A DNA stretch of 64,000 bases, taken from contig NW_004955416.1 in NCBI RefSeq assembly GCF_000276665.1, forward strand, positions 3,112,408-3,176,407, read 5' to 3'. Shown piece after piece: positions 23,207 through 34,914 of this stretch. The first letter of the stretch is position 1. Every line of letters starts with the position of its first letter. Position numbers and translations under genes: made by a program. The notes below the pieces were generated by a model that was not told the origin of the DNA, did no database searches, and saw nothing but the letters and a program-made list of their open reading frames with translations. The stretch is from Chinchilla lanigera (Eukaryota > Chordata > Mammalia > Rodentia > Chinchillidae).

Positions 23207-23679
23207 ATTCTTTCTAATTTCTAGATTTAATTTAGTTTTATCCCAGTTCCTAGCAGGGATTTTCTTTAATTAAAAATTTTATTTTTAAAGTAATTTGAAA
23301 TATATAAAAGGGCAAGAGTAGACCAGAAAATAAAAAGGGTGGGGCAGAAATTGGAAGTAGACATTTCAAGTTTTTTTAAAAAACAAAAAGCTATAACACA
23401 AGTTATGGTAATGGCATATGGATTAGTGAAAATAAAGGGGGAAATAGAGGAGGGGTACACTGATATACAAGTGCCACACTAGAATTTAAAGGAAATGATG
23501 AGATTTTAAGAAGCTGTATCATCTTGAGTTTGCTTGGGACAGTAAAATATATGTTATCTCTTTCAAACCCTATCTAAAAATGTCTCCCCTCTGTTTACAG
23601 AGATTATGGGTGGGGAATTAGATCAAGGAAAGGATTTAATCCACATGTCCCAAAGCCATTATAAAGAAAATCAGAAAGA
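23207..23679. other. AT-rich unique sequence
   Basis: No gene recognised. The minus-strand frame at 23266-23460 lacks any known motif. Confidence 0.45.
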
Positions 23680-23843
23680 GCTGGGTGTGGTGGCACACGC
23701 CTGTAATCCCAGCATTTGCGAGGCTGAGGCAGGAAGATCATTTCAAATTTAACACCAGCATGGGCTACAAAGTGATTTCAAGACCAGCCTGAACTGAATA
23801 GTGTGACCCTGTTTCAAAAAGACCAAAAACAAACAAAAAAACA
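23680..23843 (+). mobile_element. B1 SINE, full length
   Basis: GCTGGGTGTGGTGGCACACG (Pol III A-box region), CCTGTAATCCCAGCATTTG, GGCTGAGGCAGGAAGATCAT and an A-rich tail. ACCAGCATGGGC and ACCAGCCTGAAC are spaced 29 bases apart, which is the internal tandem duplication of B1. In my memory of the literature the 29-base form is absent from squirrels and dormice, which would favour another rodent lineage; I hold this lightly. Confidence 0.9.
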
Positions 23844-25289
23844 AGCAGACTGAGTGCATGGCTCTACCCTTCTTTGAGAAACTGAAACTACAAGCCCAAG
23901 GTTGATGCCCATTAAGGGGATAACTTGAAAATAGAGTTGGAGGTAAGGATTTTCCTCAAGTAGCTTATGTGGGAGGTGATCCCAGGAACTATTTGCAAAG
24001 AAGAAAGGGAAGCAGTCAAACAGTTTTTGTCATTAAATACCTTATCACAGTGTGCAAGTGGAGTCTGTTGCTCCTGCGACATTTTGACAGCCAATGTAAG
24101 AAAATGAACCTGCATTTATCTATTCCAACACCCAAAGATGGGACAACTTGGGTACTGACACAACACACTCTCTCAGCTATTGGCTGAAAGGTGCTGAGTT
24201 GCAGAGAGACACAAGGGCACTCTGGGCATTGCCACTCTGCTGCCCTCATGGACAACAGCAGTGGCCAAATCCTTACACAATAATACGGCTGCTAGCATCT
24301 GGAATTCAAACCAGCAAGCTCTGAAGTACTAAGGTCAAGAGGCTACAGATGAAGAAAGGACCAGAAATATCTGATACAAAGTTCATATTTTGTGCACTTA
24401 CTTTGGACAGTGAAGAAATAAGATGTTTCAGTTTTCCTGTGATAATTTGAATTGAGAAAAGGTGGGGAGAGAAAAACAATAATTGCTGAGCTGCAGAAAG
24501 ACATGGGCTGGGTGAGGGAAATCAGCGACCAAGTCAGTTGGTATTAAAACAAGTTGATGGGGAAACACTGTGACTCTGACCTGAGTATATCAGTATGGAC
24601 TCCAGACGCAGTAATGTTTTATAATAAATCTAGGATGGCTCCCAATAAGAGTTATTCTCTCAGTTATCTCCAAATGTTAAGTGTAGAAAATCCAGTGTGA
24701 CTATCAATCTTGTGTTGGCAGTGTCTTGGGAAAATAGGCCAATGGGCTGTGTCCACACTAAGAATGAAGCTATTCAGAGTCATGATGGGATGGTCAAAAG
24801 TCTCTGACAATTCAGCAGGAATTTAGTTTGAAAAGTGAACACTCAGAACATGTTAAATTCTTTGGAAATACTGGGGAGACTGCTAATAATTAGGTTTTTA
24901 TTTAGATTTTATTTTAAAATATTGTCCCATAAATCTGAAAGACCTGATCTATCTTTACTTAAAGTGTTGACATATTGTTCATTCTGGATCTTTGTATTAC
25001 TATTGATTTTTAAAAACATTGTATTAAAATATTATATTGACTACTGAGTTTGCTAATTTGGAACTCCCTTAAATTTAGCCACAGAGAGGAGTCTCGCATT
25101 CATGACATCCAAATCCTGGTGCTGACATGAGACCTTTCAGGTTCCACCCCACAAGAGAGAATGTAGCATAAACCTTTGGAGGAAGGAAATGGTAGTAGGA
25201 AATCAATCAATTTTTCAATTACTTTGAAAAAATCTTAAGCTCATTCTTTGTAACAAACACATTTTGTTTGATTAATGTATTAAACAAAA
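23844..25289. other. Unique sequence, no gene seen
   Basis: Overlapping short frames at 23912-24255 on both strands and one at 24835-25047 have no domain. Nothing else recognised. Confidence 0.5.
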
Positions 25290-25570
25290 TTAAAATATAA
25301 AAAATAATACTAGGTATCAGGATACAAACACAATTCCTAAGCATAAAAAAGGAAAAAAACCAAAGAATCACAGATTTGACTGCATAAAAATTAAAACTTC
25401 TATTTGTTTCCTAAACCACAAAATCTGAAAGGTAGACAAGAAAATTTACAACAAATGTTTTAAAAAGCCCAAGTTATTCAAATATTAACCTCACTTTTGA
25501 GAAGTCATTTGGAAGTCTGAATAGAGATCCTTAAGACTGTCTATATTAATGTAGGAATCTTACTATTAAA
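25290..25570 (+). mobile_element. L1 ORF2 fragment
   Basis: ATTTGACTGCATAAAAATTA followed by AAACTTCTATTTG, then AGGTAGACAAGAAAATTTAC, parallels the L1 stretch 'gacttcatcaaaattaaaaacttttg...aaaagacaacc...gagaaaatatttgcaa'. It is strongly diverged and the edges are approximate. Confidence 0.6.
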
Positions 25571-26451
25571 CCTATCCTGGTGAAATAGACATGTAGCCAA
25601 AGATGTAGCCAATAAATGTAACATTACATAGGGTTAACAGTAATAACAAACCTTCTCAAAAGACTCGAAATGTCAAATAATTTAAGGCAACAATATTATG
25701 ACATAGTCATAGAACAGAAACTATGGAAGCACAAAAATGATCCTACAGCGTGGTTAACCCGATCTTGAGTTGTAGCAGTGCATCCCATGGCTGAGGGAGG
25801 CCTAGCAGAGGAGAAAACAGGAACACACTTTGGAGGCAAACATGATCTGTGTAATGCAGACAAGTGACTGAAGGACAATTTGGAAAGCACCTCTTACAAA
25901 ATTTCCTGAAGTTTGTAAGTCCTAGGGACTAAAGGAAAGAACATTTTGAAATTACTTGAACTGGATTTGCTAGCAGATGAGATCCTTTGTTAACTGTGGT
26001 TTCATTTAGAAAACTAAAAATATACCATATAGCAGTGTGATCTCTAAGTGATGAGATTATTGGTGATTTTTAACTTTCTGTTTTCACTTGCAGCATTATA
26101 TTTAAGAATATATTCTTGGAGCAAAGGAGTTTAGCTTTCACTTAGGTACACTTTCCCAGTATTTTAAGAACAATTTCTTTGACATGAACATTATAATATT
26201 GAGATGTAGGTAAGTAGAAGCTTTGAAAATGGCATTATGTTTCCCAGTAATTTTAATAATATAGAATCACGCTCAGGAGGTATATATGTAAGAGAAAATG
26301 GGATGGTGGCAGAAGTGTAGGCTAGGCTATAGCAAACAGATGTCAAAGAATATGCTTGTTGGAATTAACGTATGGGACAATTCTGTTAGTCATCATTGCA
26401 TCCATTTCTAGGATGCTCAGTATTTATACACTTTATATGAAACCACAGGTA
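25571..26451. other. Unique sequence, no gene seen
   Basis: The frame at 25696-25890 minus has no recognisable product. Confidence 0.45.
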
Positions 26452-26575
26452 GCACTGTCGAGGGCACTGAACTGCGAATCAGGAGACTGTGGTGCCAGCA
26501 TCCCCCTTAACACTACCACCCAAAGAGGTTGACCACCCCTCACTATCGATGCCTTTCCCATTGTCTATAAAATAT
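26452..26575 (-). mobile_element. MIR SINE fragment
   Basis: GAATCAGGAGACTGTGGTGC, then CCTTTCCCATTGTCTATAAA, follow the reversed MIR outline (GAGTCAGGAGACCTGGG...TTTCCTCATCTGTAAAATG). Confidence 0.55.
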
Positions 26576-27440
26576 AAGATTTTTTTCTGTAGATTTTTAT
26601 TGATTTTTGCATATCTGGAAATATTGAAAGACAGGATAAATATTGATTTGACAAAATTGTAGGTATAATTTATCTCTGAAACAGTCCAACTGGAATTTCC
26701 AAAATACACAGTAACTAGTAATTGTATTTTATTCAATCTGTCATACTTTTAATAGTGGAAACATAAATGTTCACAAGAAAATCAATCTCAAAAACTGAAA
26801 AAGCAACACAATCTGGACAAATTAGAAGAAATCTCTATTAGGAAATATAGATAGAAAGAGAAAGGTAAAATATATAGGAAATTTGTAACAAATACTTTAA
26901 AAGATTAAATCACTGGCACATTAACATTGTTGAATAATTGAAGTTTGAATGTACAATAATATGTGTTTGACTATAAGTTCAATTACACATGATGTATAAT
27001 TACATATTTTTATAAATATATTTAGCTTGTTTGACCAAACTTGTCATGTAAAGATGATTGATGGTATTTTTGATTGATGGTGTTTTAATGTGTATTTTGT
27101 TTTGAGGCATCCTGAGGCCTCAAAATCTGACATCAAATGTACTTTATGAAGAGAAATGAATCTAGTCACCACAGTACCATGGTGTCATTTGCTCAATGGG
27201 AATACCCAGTATTCTACCTGAAAAGTGAAACTGTTCTTAGAAGGTGTCACATCAGTTGGGAACTTCAGTATTAAATAATTTTATTATTAATCACAAAGGA
27301 AGCATCCTCCACCCTGCCTTTCTCCATATGACTTGTTTCTTATTTTGACTCTGTAACTCAGTGAATTCAGTGATTCACTGAATATAATTTGATATCTGAT
27401 TAGAAAGAGATACTGATTGGCAAACTCCTTTATTTTCTTC
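26576..27440. other. AT-rich unique sequence
   Basis: Nothing recognised beyond very short ATTGATGGT repeats near 27058-27082. Confidence 0.45.
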
Positions 27441-27815
27441 CTATCTATTAAAAAAAAGGGGTAAAAACCTTCGTGTACTCGGTGAAATCTACTATTTCGT
27501 TTAAATACAAGAGGAACATTTTAGCTGAACTGTAAGCTAAGGAAAAGTAGAACACTCAGGGTGGCATACTTTGGGTATAATGCCACCTTTTGGATGGCTT
27601 TTATTTGCATTCGCAGGAGATGAGCATCATAAAAAATAAGTAGGATATTGCATATAAAGTTTAGAGAATTGAGTATCGCCTATGAAAGCAACAAGATTTA
27701 CGAGAAACGTCTGGCTCAATTGCATTAGGGAAAAAAAATGATTTCAAAAAAATCGCTTCCCTGCCTTTTAAAATGAAAACCATCTGCAATGAAAAATTTA
27801 AAATGATAAATCTTC
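27441..27815. other. CpG-retaining AT-rich block, likely conserved non-coding
   Basis: About eight CpGs survive in sequence that is mostly A/T (CTTCGTGTACTCGGTG, TTTCGTTT, ATTCGCAGG, TATCGCC, ACGAGAAACGTC, ATCGCTTCC), which is unusual when methylated CpGs decay. It also holds a perfect 8-bp hairpin, GGTGGCAT/ATGCCACC, at 27560-27567 and 27580-27587. No open frame. Enhancer-like function is inference. Confidence 0.35.
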
Positions 27816-30424
27816 TCCTCTCACATTGCTACTGATAAATGGTTAGTTGTCTTCCTCTTTTTGGAGAGAGCAGAATAGAAATATAGGAATGTGATGTTTG
27901 TGGATATAGACCTTAATAAATGTATATATATGCTTTGGAAAATTTTAATATGAGTCTAAGTTATTAATTATTATTATTACATGATCTTATGAGACCTATT
28001 GAATGTAACTAGGTTGTAACTTTTTGATGTTGAAGTTCAATAACATTTGACTTCTTTGCTATGGGCAAAAAATTTACTGTGTTTTGTAAATATAGTGCTT
28101 TCAAATCCAGGGGGTATTAAGTTAAAATTTGTTCAGTGTGATGCATTTTAAATTAGTTTGTACACACTTTTATTATTATAGTTGATTTTGATCACTCCTT
28201 AATAGAAGCCTTTAGTATTATTTAATTTTGATAAAACCTACATGTCCTTGCATTTATTCAAGATAGAAAGAGGAAATACATTTACAATCCTTTGTTTTGT
28301 TCTCCAGTTCTCTCCTTCCCTCACATCCACTGAAGGAAGAAGGCAGTGACTGGAGTAATAAAGCTACACTTTAACTGCATTTTTGTTTTAACATGTATGC
28401 AAGTGTGTCCGCTGTTTCATTTTACCAAGATCCTAACAGATGGTGAGAACCTAATAAATCGCAATGACTAAATTCACACGAAACTGTTCTCCACGTTCTG
28501 TCACCCTCAGTCTATTAATCTAGAGAACTCTGACTCATATATGGCTTATTCTGAAGCAGGAGTGAGTAGTACTGTCCTCAAGATCGTGTCTGTTCTTTTC
28601 CTCAAAAAATAGGGGCATTCAGCCCCTTTTGAAAACATGTGAGTTTAATTGGAAATTCTAGCGCCTGCATGACTAGTCATAAACTAGGTAATTGTTTCCT
28701 AATGCAACCTGGCAGTGCCATTGAGGGCAGATTATACAGACCTGCCGTCCCTAGGTGTTCTAAACAAGTGACAAATCATTAACAGCAAGTCTCTGGATCT
28801 ATGTGAGTGAGCTCTGTGGCTGCTACTGGAGGCAAACAAGACCAGAGAAGAGCGAGGAAGATCTGAGTAGGCAGAAGCCGCTGCATTAATGACTGGCGTT
28901 GTCAGCACAGTGTGCTAGGGAAGACTGCAGCATCTTCACTTTCACCTTCTTCTCAGGGGTGTTGCCATGGGTACCATCTCAGAGGTGTCATAGTGAAAAA
29001 GAGCAGGAGGTAGACTGATGAACAACATAAGGAAGTAAAGGATATGCAACGGCATAACAATATGAAGACATCTTTCCCATACAAACGAGTGTGTTGCATA
29101 CTTCGATAGGGACCCATTAAATATGGAGGATGGCAGACAGGAGAATTGGTTGAATTGTCAACAAATGACAAATAAAAGGTACTTTGGAACCCTTTTATAG
29201 ACCAAATTACCCATAAACATAATCATAATGCCGGACCTTTATCACTTGGGTGCAATCTTTTGTTACTAAATTAATTTATGAGCCCCTGGGAATGGTGTGC
29301 ATTTGTGGAATGTGGGTGTTTTGTGGTATAGCAAGATTTGGCAAAGCTGTTCATTTTTTTAAAGGCTGTGGGGTTTTCCTTTTCACGTTTTCAAACTACT
29401 GCTCCATCCCATGATCAGAGATTCTGTGGAGGTGCCAATTCCCTTGCGTGTGGACTTTAAAATTAAACATCATGGTAAACTTCCCTCTGTAATATGTTAA
29501 TGATAATCGAACTATTTCAGTATTTATTATGCTTCAGCCTTTGAGTAAAAGTCAGGAAAAATTATTAGGAGCATTTTAACAAATTGAAGCATTCCTATGA
29601 CTGTGTAGCAGTTGTCAGATGCCTTCCTAGCAGAGCTGGAAAAGTGACATATTCTTAGTCCCCTAAGTTTATTCAACTTATTAAAATAGCGTAAACAATG
29701 TTGAGGTAGGAAACAGGTTTTGCTACCAAACTTTATTATTGTGTTATAATCATAGAGTCCAACCATATATATATTTATAGAAGAGATTATTAAAAAATAT
29801 TCTGATGGGAACGTACAGCAACTTTTTCCTCCTAGTTTATTTGGAAACTCAAAGTTCATATTTTATGGACCATGCGGCATTCAGAAACTGGCTTGAATAA
29901 CTTCTGCAAAAAATATAGCTAGAAGATTTTTTATTTTGCTTTTCTTCCTTTCTCTATTTATTTTTCTACTTGTGTTCTATTTTTAAAATCCGGATAGTTG
30001 CTAGGAATGTCAACCAAAATAACTTTCATAATCTGAAATGGCTGCCCATTATTTTCACACATATATCGTATAACGGTCATTGGAAACCAAATTCTGGAGT
30101 GATTTGACCAAACTCTTGGGAGACCACTGTAGACACTTTTCTATAAAAAATATGTTTTTACTAAAATCGTACAAAAGGACCCTTGCCCTTGACCTACTAC
30201 ATATTTATTTTTTGTAGGCATCAATTTACTCAGGCAGAGAAATAGGAGAAGGTCTTACAGAGGGATGAAGTCTTGATTTTCATACACTACCATTTTTCTG
30301 GCTCTAGCCTAAGGTATAGATTGTTGTTAGAACTAGAAGTAGATATTTATGGGAAAGTGAAATTGAATTTGACTAAGCAGTGAGAGGTAAGGCAAATTTG
30401 AAAATATAGAGAGGACCTGGTCTT
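27816..30424. other. Unique sequence, no gene seen
   Basis: The longest frame (29527-29859 minus, 110 codons) has no domain. 28420-28920 is moderately CpG-retaining. No repeat recognised. Confidence 0.5.
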
Positions 30425-30740
30425 TATTCATTAATTTGTTCATGAATTCAACGTTTATAGAACAGCTCCCATACATCAGGCACTGTATTTGAAATTAGTG
30501 AAACAAAGATGAATGAGACACAGTCCTCTCCCAAGGATCAAAGGCTCCTTAGGCATGAAAGATAGCTTGAAGTATTGAAGAATAAGATATGTAATTCATT
30601 GAAGGTGATATTACGAACTCCTTGCTAGACAGGGGTTAGATGGGAGCCAATATAAGAAATGCAGTTGGAAGAAGCTCAAAATAGACCTCAATGTTTGAGA
30701 CTTGGTTATCTACATATTATTGTATCCATGTGGAACAGAA
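30425..30740 (-). mobile_element. L2 LINE 3'-end, antisense
   Basis: TTTGTTCATGAATTCAACGT, CATACATCAGGCACTGTAT, AAACAAAGATGAATGAGACA and CAGTCCTCTCCCAAGG follow the reversed L2 terminus (TTCATTCAACAAATATTTA...CAGGCACTG...GTGAACAAAACAG...CCCTGCCCTCA). Its extension past 30560 is weaker. Confidence 0.7.
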
Positions 30741-31759
30741 ATTGTTCTTGGTTGAATGAAATATTTTTAATTTTTCCCATGTATTGTGTCCTTATGGAAA
30801 CTAAGAGTTAAAAGGTTCTTAGTCATTTCTGTTTTTCAACTGTATAATCTGGGCATTTCTTATAATGGAATTTTTTATATTGAATTTTTATATCAATAAT
30901 ATTGTCTTTTATTATAGGGTTTGAAATAATTTTCTGTCCAGTTATGATGTCAAGTTACAACCATTCCAAGAGTAATAATGGGAAGGAATTATATACTCAA
31001 TCATTATTCAGTTAACTTTAATTCTCTCATGTATTTGCTGTTTCTGTTACTTTCTCAGATTTGAAAGTTGTCTGCCTATACTAGGAGTATTGGGAGTAAT
31101 ATGTAAAGTTCATAAAATTATTAATTCATCATTGATACTCACTAAATAATTAACAATGCTACCTGTCATTATTAGTAACAATAAAAGCAGCACATGTTAC
31201 ATCTTACAAGATGGCCAAAGACTATCAAGCCATGTTCCTCAATATAAGAAAGTTTAGCAAATTTTATAAAATTCTCCACCAAATTTAAAAGATTAACACA
31301 TTCACAATCTGAAAATATATTACATCATGATTACGAATTGTGTTGGGAAATTTTTGCATTCCAAAAGGTCAGCTTTTACTACAATGTAAAATTTAGAGTC
31401 TTCATTGAAATATATATTTAAGAGAGCTGCTAGGAATTTTTTATGCACCCATTAAATATACAAACACTTCTAAAGGACAGTGTGTCTATATGTACATACT
31501 TATGTGTTTATGTGTATGTATTTATACATATTTATATAAAGCATGTGTGAATATGCATTCTCATATTTATCCATACATATGTCTGCCCCTGCCTCTGGAA
31601 GAATGTGCTTGTGTTTGTAAAGAGTTGGACCAGTGTTCATATCCAAATGCAAATTTTGACTCTTGTAAGTACAATTTCATATTTGTATCTCTTCCTTTCT
31701 CAGTAGTTTTGCCAGTTGGTATATTTCTTTGCTGATTTCCACTTTTCTTCCCTCTGCAG
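30741..31759. other. AT-rich unique sequence
   Basis: An alternating TATG/TATA-rich tract lies at about 31485-31585. The frame at 31490-31735 is built on this low-complexity tract and is not credible. Confidence 0.5.
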
Positions 31760-31880
31760 TATCCCCCATGAAGTGGCGCTGAAAGATCATGTTAGCACAG
31801 TTCCATGACGTGAAATACCACAAGTCTGCAATTTTTCGGTCTTGAGAGCGTCGCTGGGCTGAGAGGATGGAAATCTTTCA
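31760..31880 (+). other. Candidate non-coding exon (weak)
   Basis: A textbook acceptor (pyrimidine tract CTTTTCTTCCCTCTGCAG ending at 31759) precedes a 121-base segment with five CpGs (GGCGCTG, GACGTG, TTCGGTC, GCGTCGC) that ends before a donor-like GTAATT at 31881. All three plus frames hit stops early, so it would be non-coding. It could equally be a conserved regulatory element. There is no transcript evidence. Confidence 0.25.
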
Positions 31881-33204
31881 GTAATTATACCAGTTTGTAT
31901 TTGTCTCACATTTGGGACCAAATACAAATCCGATCCACTTTTCCTCCCTGTGAATATTCATAAAAAACAAAGTGCCAATTCTAGGCTAATCATGTATGGA
32001 ACCAAATATGTTGATGAGTCCTAAGTATATACTGTATGTATGTATACATATGAATGTATATATTTATACACACTAATTTTGCTTGTGTCCTCCACTGTGC
32101 AATTTGTTTGTTTAGGGTAGGGGTTGCTGTTATAATGTGTTAATAAGCTGCTGAAAGCTTGGCACCTATTACTTGAAATGACAGCTATGTTAGAAGCCTA
32201 TTAACACTCCATAGCAGCAGCTCTGCAGCTACTAGAAATGAATTTCAAAGAAGGTAAATGAACAAAAGCGATTCATATCTTTAAGGAAAGCAAATACCAT
32301 GCCCAGAACCATATACACTCCGGAAATGTACAGTATATAAAATGAAAAATCTCTTCCAGTCAAAGAAACAACGGAAGAGAATGTTTGGAGAAAGGAAAAC
32401 TGCCTAAAAGATTTCCAAACAAACTTGAAGACATAAAGGTGAAGGATACCAAGCATCACTTCCTCTCTTTGTTCCCATTGTATTTAGCTGAGAACCATGT
32501 CAAACTTAGTTATAGGAATAGAACAGTACAGATAGAGGAAATTCACTTTTCTTTCCATGAGAAAATCTTAAATCACTTGGATTTAGCTCAAACTTTTTCG
32601 TAGTCTCTGAGTTAGAAGGACACCATTTGCCATTGTTCTCCTAGACAGGCTTTTTATGAGTTGGTCCACTTTGTCTTTGACCTATTTGCCTTTCTTTCTG
32701 ACTGTCACTGAAATGTTGTAAGATGAAATTTACCCACTGAAAGTCTTTGGCAAATTTTTGCCATGATAAAAATGTGGTATGTTAGGTTGAGAGTAAGTGT
32801 TTCATTTATTTTTTAAATATAGTATTGGAGGAGGTGGGGAGAATATTTAAGAGAATATCTTGATGTTAAAGAAAGTACAGTTCCATAATTTTAGGTTAAA
32901 TTAAACTGAATTATCACTTGTAAAACCCTTGCTTTTAAAATCAGGTGCATAAGGAAAAAACATGAAAGGACTTTTAGATTTTAACTTACACGCAGAAATT
33001 AGAGGTCTCAGCTTTTGGATTTGTATAAAACTCACAGTCAAAAGTTACAATAGGTAGTTTCATCTGTGGGACAATTTACATTACTCCACCTCTTTAATAT
33101 TAGCACTGTAATAGCTTGGATATATAGAAACACTATTCTTGAATTCATGGCACCATAATATACATATTACATATGTATTATACACAATGTGATATACATA
33201 TGAG
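31881..33204. other. Unique sequence with TA/TG-rich patches
   Basis: A 10-bp perfect inverted repeat lies at 31894-31903/31919-31928, and a TATGTATAC-rich patch near 32025-32075. Frames at 32232-32459 and 32385-32603 have no domains. Confidence 0.5.
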
Positions 33205-33540
33205 ATGTGGTCAGGATTATGATGATATTTAAATTTTAAAAATTTATTACTGTAAAAGATCGATTGCCCTTAACCCTCTTCAAAATACTCCCTTTCACTT
33301 CAAACACACTTATATCTTCTTTCTCATTTTCTGAAACAGTTCTGGGTGTCCTCTTTTTATGAGTGTCTTTTTCTGCACTATTGTGACTACCTCAGTGTCC
33401 TGAAATAATTCATGTTTACCTTTCTTGGTCATTTTGATTTTGAGGGTAAGGAAGAATTTGCAGAGTGCCCTATCTGGTGAAAAAAGTGGATGAGGACACA
33501 CTATAGCAGCATTCACGGTATTTTTCATTGCATCTGGTGA
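33205..33540 (-). pseudogene. Mariner-type transposase remnant (C-terminal part)
   Basis: Minus-strand translation gives CPHPLFSPDRALCKFF, matching the hallmark HPPYSPDLAPxDFFLF of mariner (Tc1/mariner superfamily) transposases, including the SPD aspartate of the catalytic triad. It is followed by a LK..KG-like stretch and ELFQKMRKK, where the family has FQ.W..R. Stops then interrupt the usual C-terminal GEYFEGD region. The DDE core upstream is missing on this strand, so it is a dead fragment. The 78-codon frame at 33310-33546 is this remnant. Confidence 0.75.
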
Positions 33541-33695
33541 AGACACTCCTGAAAGAGGACTTCCAGAACTGCATTAGAAAGTGGGAAGAACAAAGGGATG
33601 TGTGCATTTGAAGTAAAGGGGAGTATTGTGAGCAGGATTAATGGCAATGTGTCTTTCCAGTGTAATTTTTTGTTGTTATTTAAACACACCCTGTA
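33541..33695 (+). pseudogene. Second mariner C-terminal remnant, inverted relative to the first
   Basis: Plus-strand reading gives DFQNCIRKWEEQRDVCI and then SKGEYCEQD, matching the mariner end (FQ.C...W..R...CI...GEYFEGD). It continues into T-rich sequence and AAACACACCCTGTAC, which looks like the element's terminal repeat. Nucleotides 33541-33656 are an imperfect inverted copy of 33252-33368. Frame breaks make it inert. Confidence 0.7.
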
Positions 33696-34914
33696 CTGTC
33701 TGATCAGGCTTGCACTCTGCTACTTACTTATTTTTTTGTACAATTCCTTTTTCAAAAAGAATATTTAAAGTTTTTGGAGATATAAAAAATGGATGTACAC
33801 AAAAAATTTGTATACATATAGAGCAAAAATCATTGCTTGCATGTGTGCAGGTGCACATGTCTGTGGGAAGGTACTAATGAGGCTTCACAAATCAATATAA
33901 GGCACATTATTGTTATGTCAGAGGAGAAAACGTGAGAAGAAATGCAATTCTCTTATCACCAAGACTCAGTGAAAGTGTATTTTGGATGAAATTCTAATTT
34001 TCCAAGGAAGATGATACTCTTAATTGCCCTTTTGGATACTAACTAGAAGTACTCTTTTTCTGTCAACAAAAACTGTCTTCACTGGCCCCTCTATACATAA
34101 ATGGTACAATGACAACTGATGTTCATTACAATTATCCAAAAAATATTGAAACAAGACAATTTTTAGCTGTTTGAATAACAGTTAAATATACTTAGTATTA
34201 TGTATGAAATGATTTTTAAATGGATTCTAACATCTTAAAACTTTGTGACATGGAATAACTCTATTATTCAGAATAGTTGATGACCCCAAATGCCCTACCT
34301 CATGTCTAGCAGAGAAGAAACTAAATTCAAATTAAGCAGCATTTATTAGACTTTTCTAAAGGCTTATATTCAAAAATGTGTATTACCAGTTCTCTGCTAA
34401 CTAATCAATATTATGATAGTTGCAGTTTATCAATTAAATGGAATCTAGTCATTTAAACAATAAAACCACCACCACAAAAAACTACATACATTCATGTTCC
34501 CAAATTGATAAAGTTTATCAATTGTTTTTGCTTTTCAAAATAATTGCCTTATTCTTAACCTTTTATTGAAAATACAGCTCATGTTTGAGAAAATTCAAGA
34601 AGCAAAGATGTACAGTTCAATCATTCACCAAGAAGGAAGGACACAGCAGTGTGGCTTCCACTGAGGTCTAGAAGTACTGTATCACTTACCAGCATCTTGG
34701 AAACTTCTGGCCAATCACTCACTGCTGTCTCCCACTCAATGTAACCAGTACCTTCACTTTCTTTCCCTTCTTTGTTTTGCAACCTAAATGTGAAGTTCAC
34801 TTTATCTGCTTTTTCACCTTGCATAGACGGAACCGTGCAGAAGCTTTCTTTCACATCTGGCAAGTATTATTTCCTCTTATCTGTACTTCACCATCATTAG
34901 CGAATTTTAATTTG
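33696..34914. other. Unique sequence, no gene seen
   Basis: The frame at 34621-34863 minus (80 codons) has no recognisable domain. No repeat recognised. Confidence 0.5.

Noticed and set aside
31490..31735. Frame with many Tyr/Cys residues
   Set aside because: Driven by an alternating TATG/TATA tract.
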